This document shows, in pieces, positions 1-5,299 of a DNA stretch of 5,882 nt. Under the pieces are notes generated by a model, which saw only the letters and a list, made by a program, of their open reading frames with translations, made no database searches and had not been told where the DNA came from. Location of the stretch: the NCBI GenBank assembly GCA_012512545.1, contig JAAZDZ010000386.1, positions 1 through 5,882 on the forward strand, in the 5' to 3' direction. Both the position numbers and the translations under genes were made by a program. Source of the DNA: Alcaligenaceae bacterium (GTDB taxonomy: Bacteria > Pseudomonadota > Gammaproteobacteria > Burkholderiales > Burkholderiaceae_B). The first letter of the stretch is position 1. Every line of letters begins with the position of its first letter.

Positions 1-400
1 CGGGGGGCAGGAAATCATCAATACCTGGGTACTGAGCATGGATCTCACTCCTGTGCAGTTCCTGATCATGTCGCAAGTGGTGATTTTCCTGCTGGGCTGG
101 CCTCTGGAATGGACTGAAATCATTGTGATCTTCATGCCCATCTTCCTGCCTCTGGTCAACCATTTCGGCATCGACCCCCTGTTCTTCGGCCTGCTGGTCG
201 CTCTGAACCTGCAAACCGCCTTCCTGTCGCCGCCGGTGGCCATGTCGGCCTTCTACCTGAAGGGCGTATCGCCGCCCCATGTCACGCTGAATCAGATATT
301 CCTGGGCATGATGCCGTTCATGGGAATACAAATTCTGGCCATTGTGCTGATGTATCTGTTCCCCGGCATCGGTCTGTGGCTGCCTGAGGTTCTGTACTAA
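1..400 (+). CDS. TRAP transporter large permease, C-terminal part (DctM/FcbT3-like)
   Basis: Partial gene whose 5' end is outside the window. The reading frame is open from base 2 and gives about 132 residues before TAA at 398-400. TRAP large permeases are inner-membrane subunits that import organic acids and related solutes using an ion gradient, with a periplasmic binding protein and a small permease. Visible family features are long hydrophobic helices, a GIDPLFFGLLVALNLQTAFLSP stretch split here as GIDPLFFGLL and NLQTAFLSPP, the FYLKGVSPP motif, a final helix after PFMGIQI, and the FPGIGLWLP ending typical of these proteins. The NLQTAFLSPP and FYLKG wording resembles the mannitol/chloroaromatic (FcbT3, COG4664-like) branch more than classical C4-dicarboxylate DctM. 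The substrate cannot be read from this fragment. The family is very likely; the sub-branch is moderate inference. The internal ATG at 38 is not the real start, because homology continues upstream of it. Confidence 0.9.
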   Translation, partial: GGQEIINTWVLSMDLTPVQFLIMSQVVIFLLGWPLEWTEIIVIFMPIFLPLVNHFGIDPLFFGLLVALNLQTAFLSPPVAMSAFYLKGVSPPHVTLNQIFLGMMPFMGIQILAIVLMYLFPGIGLWLPEVLY

Positions 401-420
401 GCAGGTCATTCCTCAACTGA

Positions 421-450
421 CGGGGCGGTCCAGACCGCCCCGTTTTATTT
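421..450 (+). terminator. Rho-independent terminator after the TRAP permease
   Basis: A perfect 10-bp inverted repeat, cggggcggtc (421-430) and gaccgccccg (433-442), is separated by two bases, so the real loop is probably six bases with an eight-pair GC stem. It is followed directly by ttttattt (443-450). It lies 20 bp after the TRAP stop codon and before the cyclase gene, so it should insulate the two. Confidence 0.93.
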
Positions 451-469
451 CTGCCACGCCTTTTCAAAC

Positions 470-475
470 TATGAT
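470..475 (+). promoter_or_regulatory. Possible -10 element for the diguanylate cyclase
   Basis: TATGAT at 470-475 differs from TATAAT at one base and is the only promoter-like hexamer between the terminator and the cyclase ORF. No acceptable -35 hexamer is seen 16-18 bp upstream. If used, transcription would start near 482. That would leave only about 9 bases before the ATG at 491 but about 50 before the ATG at 533, which favours the later start. Weak evidence. Confidence 0.25.
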
Positions 476-490
476 TCACCCCCGGGGCGC

Positions 491-1933
491 ATGCGCTTTG
501 CCCGCGGCTCGCCTGAGCCGCACTCAAGACGCATGAAGAAAGTGTGTGCATACGCCATAAGCTATAGCGAACTGAAGTCGCTGTTCGACCACTGGCGGGC
601 GGAAGGGGTACGAGACATCCGCAGCCACCTGCTGGCCGACCCTGAACGCATCAGCCAATGCTCAAGCCGTATCCGGCTGCTGCGCGTCAATGCCCGCACA
701 CTCAGCCTTTATGGCGCGCAAAGCTTTCAAGATCTCGCCAATCAGCTTGAATCCGTCTTTCGCGACGATATGCACGCGGCGCATATCGACGAACTGGAAC
801 AGCTGTGGTCGGGTGCGGGCCGCTTCCAGAGTCAGACCGCCAATTACACCCTGGATGGCCGTCGGCTTGATCTGCTGCTCAAAGGCGTGGTGCTACCCGA
901 TCACAAACAAAGCTGGGATCGCGTGCTGGTTGTCATAGAAGACATTACAGAGCAGGAATCAGCGCGGCGCCAGCTCGCCGCCAGCGAAGAATACTCGCGC
1001 CGCCTCTTTGAGAATGCACCCGTGTCATTATGGGTGGCCGATTATTCCGCCATTCACAAGCTGCTGGCTGAAGTCCGGCAGCGCGGCATTGTCGATTTCC
1101 GCACGTTTACCGAAGTCCACCCCGAATTCATCGACCGCTGCCTGGATGAAATCCTGATCCTCGACGTCAACCAGTACACCCTGATGCTGTTTCGCGCCCC
1201 CGACAAAACCACCCTGCAGTCCCGGCTGAGAGAGGTCTTCCGCAAAGACATGCAGTACCAGATCCGTGAGCACCTGATCGACTTATGGGAAGGCACCCTG
1301 CAGCAGCAAAGGGAAATGACAGGTTACGCGCTTGATGGCCATACGGTGTTCATGCACCTGCAACTGTGGGTCGTCCCCGGGCACGAAGCCCGCTGGGATC
1401 AGGTCATGCTGGCATTCACCGACATCACCGCCCGCAAAAAAGCCGAAAATTACCTTGAATACCTCGGCCAGCACGACGTGCTCAGCGGCCTGAAGAATCG
1501 CGCCTTTTTCACCGAGGAAGTCGAGCGGCTGCGCCGCAAGGGCAATTACCCCATCACAGCCATTGTCCTGGATCTCAACAACCTCAAGCAGACCAACGAT
1601 GAGTCCGGCCATGCGGCTGGCGACAGCCTGCTGCGCCGCTGCGGGGAAATCATCTCGCAGGCTGTTGAGAAACCTGCCCACGCCTCGCGCACCGGCGGCG
1701 ACGAGTTCATTATTCTGATGCCCGGCGCCACCGAACAGGACGGCCTGCGACAGATGGAAGACATCCGAAAACTGATTGACATCAACAACCAGTATTACGC
1801 GACTCAACAGTCTTTGAGCCTGTCCATGGGCATGGCCACCTGCGCATCCTCTGAATGGCTGGACGACATGCTGCGCCGTGCCGATATGGCCATGTACGAA
1901 GAAAAGCGTGAATATCACGCCAGCGCGCGCTGA
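491..1933 (+). CDS. Diguanylate cyclase with two tandem PAS-like sensor domains (PAS-PAS-GGDEF)
   Basis: Predicted to make cyclic di-GMP from two GTP. No membrane helix or signal peptide is visible, so it is probably cytoplasmic. Using the ATG at 491 (480 aa), PAS-like unit 1 spans about residues 22-156 and unit 2 about 172-316. Each ends in the PAS hallmark D-I-T (151-153 and 311-313). The GGDEF domain spans about 322-476, with HDVLSGLKNR (328-337), LDLNNLKQTNDESGH, an intact GGDEF active site (402-406) and RADMAMYEEK near the end. The residues at the usual inhibitory-site position before GGDEF read E-K-P-A instead of RxxD, so classical product inhibition is probably absent. There is no EAL or HD-GYP domain. 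The start is uncertain: neither ATG 491 nor in-frame ATG 533 (protein MKKVCAYAI..., 466 aa) has a clear ribosome binding site. Residues 1-14 look non-homologous, so 533 may be the true start. The sensed signal is unknown. Confidence 0.93.
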   Translation: MRFARGSPEPHSRRMKKVCAYAISYSELKSLFDHWRAEGVRDIRSHLLADPERISQCSSRIRLLRVNARTLSLYGAQSFQDLANQLESVFRDDMHAAHIDELEQLWSGAGRFQSQTANYTLDGRRLDLLLKGVVLPDHKQSWDRVLVVIEDITEQESARRQLAASEEYSRRLFENAPVSLWVADYSAIHKLLAEVRQRGIVDFRTFTEVHPEFIDRCLDEILILDVNQYTLMLFRAPDKTTLQSRLREVFRKDMQYQIREHLIDLWEGTLQQQREMTGYALDGHTVFMHLQLWVVPGHEARWDQVMLAFTDITARKKAENYLEYLGQHDVLSGLKNRAFFTEEVERLRRKGNYPITAIVLDLNNLKQTNDESGHAAGDSLLRRCGEIISQAVEKPAHASRTGGDEFIILMPGATEQDGLRQMEDIRKLIDINNQYYATQQSLSLSMGMATCASSEWLDDMLRRADMAMYEEKREYHASAR

Positions 1934-3318
1934 CGACGACGCAACCAGCACAAAGGCAGGCCCAGCACCAGAACCAGCAACCCCAGCAACGACCCCGAAC
2001 CTGCATAAGAAACACTGGACCAGAACAGGCCCACGCACATCAGCGCCAGCACCAGCGGCATAATGGGATACAAAGGCACCCGGAAGGGGCGCGGGTGATG
2101 AGCGTCGTTCTGGCGCAGGCGGATCAGGGCCAGCGCGGTCAGGAACATGAACAGCCAGAAAACCGGCGATGTATAAGCCACCATCGCCTGCAGGCCGTTT
2201 TCTGCAAAAGCGCCAAACAGCACCAGGCCCAGGGTGATAGCCCCCTGCAGCCACAGGGCGCGCACCGGGGTTTCGCGCTGCTCGCTCCAGGCACCCAGTT
2301 TTTTAAGTGCCGGCACATCGCGCCCCAGCGATACATACACCCGGCCCCCTGTGAAAATGCAGGCGTTCACCGTGCCCAGCGCGGTGCAACACACCAGCAC
2401 ACTGAGCAACACCGCCGCCCACGGCCCGGCCAGCAAACGCGACATGTCAGCGCCCACGGCTTGCGTGCTGCGCAGCCCTTCCAGGCCAAACACCTGCAAA
2501 TAAGCCAGATTCACCAACACATACAAAGCCACGATAATGGCCGTGCCGTACAGCAGCACTCTCAGCATATTGCGGCCCACATCGCGGATTTCCCCCGACA
2601 AATACGCCGCTTCGTTCCAGCCGCCATAAGTCAGCAGCACAAACACCATGCCCATGCCCAGCATGCCCGCCAGCTCTTTGAAGGAAGGCGCAGCAGGCGC
2701 GGCAGCGGCAGCACTGCCCGATGCGGCCAGGCTGCCGTCGCCCAGCATCAGGCCGCCAATCGCCATGGCCACCAGCGCCAGCACCGAACCCACTGTAAGC
2801 ACCCATTGCACGCGACGGGACTCCATGCTGCCCAATACATTGAGCACAGTGAGAGCCGCCACTACCAGCGCCGCATAGATGGCCGGGCCGTGCGCGCCCA
2901 GGGGCATGAGCACCTGGGCATAATCGCCAAAAATAAAGGCGACGGCGGCAATGGCGCCCGTCTGGATGATGGAGCAGCGCGCCCAGGCGAACAGCAGGGC
3001 GACATCCGCCCCCCAGGCCCGGCCCAGGAAAGCGTATTCGCCCCCCGCGTCAGGGTAGGCGCTGCCCAGTTCGGCATAGCACAAGGCCCCCACCAGCATG
3101 ACCAGGCCGCCCGCCACCCACAAACCCATATAGGCGGCGGCGCTGGGCGCATTCATGGCGACCAGAGGCGGGAAACCGAAAATACCGATGCCCACCACCA
3201 CCCCGACCAGGATGGTGACAGCATCCCATACCGACAAGCCCTTATTAAGCGGTGTGGCATTCGTGTCCGGCACAGCCGTCGCTGAAACTGGCACAGCAGA
3301 ACCCCCGCTCACTGACAT
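1915..3318 (-). CDS. APC-superfamily amino acid permease
   Basis: Predicted inner-membrane amino acid transporter of about 467 aa with roughly 12 hydrophobic helices, the usual size and fold for the APC superfamily. The first helix carries VGVVVGIGIFGFPPLVA, matching the glycine-rich G-x-G-I-F substrate-binding segment. It is followed by the CYAELGSAYPDAGGEY segment and later YGGWNEAAYLSGEIRDVGRNM, close to the GWN...EE..DP.RN..R pattern of LAT-like permeases. An alanine-rich linker near residue 200 (AASGSAAAAAPAAP) sits between helices. The C-terminus is basic (WLRRRQRALA). The frame is open up to a TTG at 3396, but the ATG at 3318 is preferred because GGCGAGG lies just upstream and the intervening residues look non-homologous. 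The GAGG-to-ATG gap is only 3 nt, so a GTG two codons later (3312) is possible. The substrate is not deducible. The gene overlaps the convergent cyclase by 19 bp. Confidence 0.92.
   Translation of the reverse strand: MSVSGGSAVPVSATAVPDTNATPLNKGLSVWDAVTILVGVVVGIGIFGFPPLVAMNAPSAAAYMGLWVAGGLVMLVGALCYAELGSAYPDAGGEYAFLGRAWGADVALLFAWARCSIIQTGAIAAVAFIFGDYAQVLMPLGAHGPAIYAALVVAALTVLNVLGSMESRRVQWVLTVGSVLALVAMAIGGLMLGDGSLAASGSAAAAAPAAPSFKELAGMLGMGMVFVLLTYGGWNEAAYLSGEIRDVGRNMLRVLLYGTAIIVALYVLVNLAYLQVFGLEGLRSTQAVGADMSRLLAGPWAAVLLSVLVCCTALGTVNACIFTGGRVYVSLGRDVPALKKLGAWSEQRETPVRALWLQGAITLGLVLFGAFAENGLQAMVAYTSPVFWLFMFLTALALIRLRQNDAHHPRPFRVPLYPIMPLVLALMCVGLFWSSVSYAGSGSLLGLLVLVLGLPLCWLRRRQRALA
1921..1932. repeat. 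Perfect 12-bp palindrome in the convergent gene overlap
   Basis: cagcgcgcgctg reads the same on both strands and lies inside the 19-bp overlap (1915-1933) shared by the ends of the cyclase and permease genes. It codes for the last residues of both proteins (SAR and RALA). No T-run flanks it on either side, so it is not an intrinsic terminator as it stands. Confidence 0.6.
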
Positions 3319-3482
3319 GAACCTCGCCGCAACCCTGCGAACGACCAAGCTTCCGTGAAGAACTCCGACCTGCTGGCCGGAGCTTCTCCGCCACAATACA
3401 GGGGTGCCCCCGGCACCGGATTGATATGGCCTCGCTTGACCTCGCCGTGAACGGCGAGGCTTGCGCTTTGGTGCGTGGTCAT
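3309..3482 (-). CDS. Candidate leader ORF (57 codons) upstream of and overlapping the APC permease
   Basis: A short ORF starts at ATG 3482 and ends with TGA at 3311-3309, which overlaps the first codons of the permease (ATG 3318). It has a better-placed Shine-Dalgarno sequence than the permease: GGGA six bases before the ATG. It begins about 28 nt after the transcription start predicted from the promoter at 3517-3545. The peptide begins MTTHQSASLAVHGEV and ends RRGSCQ. It has no membrane segment, no recognised domain and no run of one amino acid that would mark a classical attenuator. The frame is also open further upstream inside the sulP 3' end, which is common in GC-rich DNA, so openness alone proves little. 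It could instead be a non-coding structured leader read as an ORF by chance. Confidence 0.35.
   Translation of the reverse strand: MTTHQSASLAVHGEVKRGHINPVPGAPLYCGGEAPASRSEFFTEAWSFAGLRRGSCQ
3322..3459 (-). promoter_or_regulatory. Structured 5' leader of the APC permease with alternative pairings
   Basis: Read on the minus strand, CCTCGCCG (3459-3452), loop TTCA, CGGCGAGG (3447-3440) forms a perfect 8-bp hairpin. The octamer CGGCGAGG recurs exactly at 3329-3322 and forms the permease ribosome binding site, 3 nt before ATG 3318. GCGAGGCC at 3435-3428 can also pair with GCCTCGC of the first arm. Two more hairpins follow: 6 bp with a 3-nt loop at 3417-3403, and an imperfect stem at 3393-3374. No T-run follows any of them, so transcription termination is unlikely and an effect on translation is more plausible. 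It does not match any riboswitch consensus I can recall. The local hairpin is kinetically favoured over the distal pairing, so regulation remains a hypothesis. Confidence 0.4.
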
Positions 3483-3516
3483 ACTGTTTCCCAACTTTAA
3501 GGTATTAGTAAGCTCG

Positions 3517-3545
3517 GTTATAACGGACGAACGCGACAACTTCAA
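3517..3545 (-). promoter_or_regulatory. Sigma-70-like promoter for the APC permease transcript
   Basis: On the minus strand, TTGAAG (3545-3540) and TATAAC (3522-3517) are spaced by exactly 17 bp. Each hexamer is close to consensus (TTGACA 4 of 6, TATAAT 5 of 6). It lies in the sulP-permease gap just after the sulP stop codon. The predicted start of transcription near 3510 gives a permease leader of about 190 nt. Its position suggests the permease is not merely co-transcribed with sulP. Confidence 0.6.
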
Positions 3546-3561
3546 TGCTAAACGCCCTGCT

Positions 3562-5229
3562 TCAGGATTTTTCACCTGCCGATTTTTCATGGTCCGCCTG
3601 CATGGCCTCCATCGCCAGTAGCGCCTCCTGCTCGGTGCGATGAAAGCGCACTTCTTCCCAGCGCGAAAACACGCGCTGCATGCTCTGCTCGACTTCCAGC
3701 TTGGCCCCGACAATGTGAATCTGGAGACCTTGCCTGCGCAGTCGGTCAAACAGCCGGGTCAGCACTTCCAGCCCTGTCACATCAATCAGGTTCACGCCCT
3801 GCATGAAGATGAAAACACTGCGTAAATCGTCCCGGCCTTCGCAGAAGGCCAGCATCCGGCGCTCAAACGCGGGGGCGATCAGGTAATCGAGCGAGCAGTC
3901 CGGCCGCACCGCCAGGCAGGTTTCGCTCAGGGGAGGCAGCTTCCAGATATGGCGGTCGCGCAGGCTGAGATCCGGGTGGCGGCCCAGTTCCACAATGCGC
4001 GGCGTCAGCCGCCTGCGCACAAAAATCAGCAGCGACAGCACCAGGCCCGCGCAAATCCCCCAATACATGGAAGGCGCCGCGGCATACGTGACGACAAGCG
4101 TCGTAAGCGCCACCAGCAAATCGCGCCGCGATGTCTGCCACAGCCGCTTCCAGGGCTGTAAAGTGAACATGCCCAGCACCGAAGCCACCACAACAGCCGC
4201 CAGCACCGCCTTGGGCACCCAGGCCAGCACAGGCAGGCCCACGGCCAGCAGCACCGCCACCACCACAGCGCAGAACACATTGGACCAGCCGGATTGCGCG
4301 CCCGCAAACAGATTCAGCGCGGAACGGGAAAAGGAAGTGCTGGTGGGGAATGCGCCGCATAGCGCCGCACTGAGCTTGGCAGCGCCCTGCCCGATCAGGT
4401 CTTGATCGCGATTCCAGCGCTCGCCTGACTGAACGCTGTCCAGACGAGCACTGGCCGCAGTTTCCATAAAGCTCACCAGTGCAATCACCATAGCGGGCAG
4501 GACGAGTTCCAGAAAATGCTGCAGGCTGAGGCGGCCCGGCAGCCCGAGCGGGGGGAAACCGCCGGGCAGCGCCCCTACCAGCGCCACGCCCCTGGTGTCC
4601 CACTCCCACCACCATGCTGCGCCAGCCGTGACCAGCAGCAGCAGGAACACCGCTGGAATGGAGGGCCTGAGTTTTTTGCAGGCCAGGATGAAACCCACCG
4701 CAGCCAGGCCCAGCACGGCAGAAGGCGGGTGCCAGACCGGGGCCATGCCGCTGCCCCATCCCAGCGTCAGCAAGGCCGGCAGCTGAGACGTAATGATGAG
4801 CAGCGCCGCCGCCTGGGTGAAAGCCATCAGCACAGGCGCGCTGACCAGATCCATCAGCCAGCCTTGACGCAGAAAACCAAGACTGATCTGAAACACACCG
4901 CTGAGCAGCGCCAGCCAGCCCGCCAGCACAACCCACTGGGCGCTGCCGGGTTCGGCCAGGCCCGACAAGGCCCCGAACACCAGCAGACAGGTCAAGGCGG
5001 TCGGCCCCACTGCCAGCCGGGGCGTCGCGCTGAACAGGCTGGCTACCAGCGGAGGCAGCAAGGTCGCATAAATGCCGGTAACCAGCGGCATGCCCGCCAA
5101 CCCGGCATACGCCACGCTTTGCGGCAGGGCCATGAGCCCGACTGTCAGACCCGCCAGAAACTCACGTTCAAAACGCTTGAGCGTCAAACGCGGCCAGTTC
5201 AGAAAAGGCAGGTAGCGCTGTATCGCCAT
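3562..5229 (-). CDS. SulP family inorganic anion transporter with STAS domain
   Basis: Predicted inner-membrane secondary transporter of the SLC26/SulP family, 555 aa, a normal family length. The membrane domain covers about residues 20-420. It starts with the signature GLTVGLMALPQSVAYAGLAG (27-46) and continues with LAVGPTALTCLL and the conserved AFPTSTSFSRSALN segment, whose SFSRSALN lies at 299-306. A cytoplasmic STAS domain follows at about 438-545, recognisable from DYLIAPAFERRM, the GVNLIDVTGLEVL loop and the amphipathic LTRLFDRLRRQGLQIHIVGAK segment. STAS domains in this family control transport or bind partners. Known substrates of the family include sulfate, bicarbonate and C4-dicarboxylates; which applies here cannot be told. 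The ATG at 5229 gives the expected short cytoplasmic N-terminus, but no Shine-Dalgarno sequence is seen before it. It lies 70 bp downstream of fliA on the same strand. No sulfate-assimilation or carbonic-anhydrase neighbour is present to suggest a substrate. Confidence 0.94.
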   Translation of the reverse strand: MAIQRYLPFLNWPRLTLKRFEREFLAGLTVGLMALPQSVAYAGLAGMPLVTGIYATLLPPLVASLFSATPRLAVGPTALTCLLVFGALSGLAEPGSAQWVVLAGWLALLSGVFQISLGFLRQGWLMDLVSAPVLMAFTQAAALLIITSQLPALLTLGWGSGMAPVWHPPSAVLGLAAVGFILACKKLRPSIPAVFLLLLVTAGAAWWWEWDTRGVALVGALPGGFPPLGLPGRLSLQHFLELVLPAMVIALVSFMETAASARLDSVQSGERWNRDQDLIGQGAAKLSAALCGAFPTSTSFSRSALNLFAGAQSGWSNVFCAVVVAVLLAVGLPVLAWVPKAVLAAVVVASVLGMFTLQPWKRLWQTSRRDLLVALTTLVVTYAAAPSMYWGICAGLVLSLLIFVRRRLTPRIVELGRHPDLSLRDRHIWKLPPLSETCLAVRPDCSLDYLIAPAFERRMLAFCEGRDDLRSVFIFMQGVNLIDVTGLEVLTRLFDRLRRQGLQIHIVGAKLEVEQSMQRVFSRWEEVRFHRTEQEALLAMEAMQADHEKSAGEKS

Positions 5230-5277
5230 TGAATAACTATGCAGTTCGTCGGGAAATGCAAGGATTGTCGCATGAGA

Positions 5278-5291
5278 GCGGCAAGCGCCGC
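5278..5291 (-). other. Weak hairpin in the fliA-sulP gap
   Basis: A 5-bp stem (GCGGC/GCCGC) with a 4-nt loop lies just after the fliA stop codon on the minus strand. It is followed by TCTCATG and not a T-run, so it is a poor intrinsic terminator and fliA transcripts may continue into sulP. Nothing else convincing is seen in the 70-bp gap. Confidence 0.25.
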
Positions 5292-5299
5292 AGCGCGTT

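Noticed and set aside
471..536. Mini-ORF of 21 codons whose TGA overlaps the second cyclase ATG (ATGA)
   Set aside because: It has no ribosome binding site, and its ATG lies inside the only candidate -10 element, so that promoter could not transcribe it. A chance overlap is more likely.
1283..2254. 323-codon open frame on the minus strand
   Set aside because: It spans the cyclase gene in antisense and the permease in another frame. The composition is shadow-like, and both real genes have strong homology features.
2095..3285. 396-codon open frame on the plus strand
   Set aside because: It is antisense to the APC permease, whose translation shows clear family motifs. The predicted product is rich in His, Gln and Arg with no domain, typical of a GC-rich shadow frame.
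3319..3396. Longer permease start at TTG 3396 (26 extra residues)
   Set aside because: It uses a rare start codon without a ribosome binding site, and the extra residues are basic and unlike an APC N-terminus. This stretch fits an untranslated or leader role better.
3319..3482. Known riboswitch (considered c-di-GMP GEMM because of CACGCA...GCAAGCC, also guanidine, glycine, manganese and SAM classes)
   Set aside because: Only short word similarity to GEMM was found. The expected helices and conserved loops of each class are missing, so it is kept as an unassigned leader.
3863..4936. 357-codon open frame on the minus strand
   Set aside because: It is an alternate frame inside sulP. The product is Gly/Ala/Arg rich and shows no motif, while the sulP frame carries all family signatures.
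4516..5232. 238-codon open frame on the plus strand
   Set aside because: Antisense to sulP and dominated by Gln and Arg; a shadow of a hydrophobic membrane protein gene.
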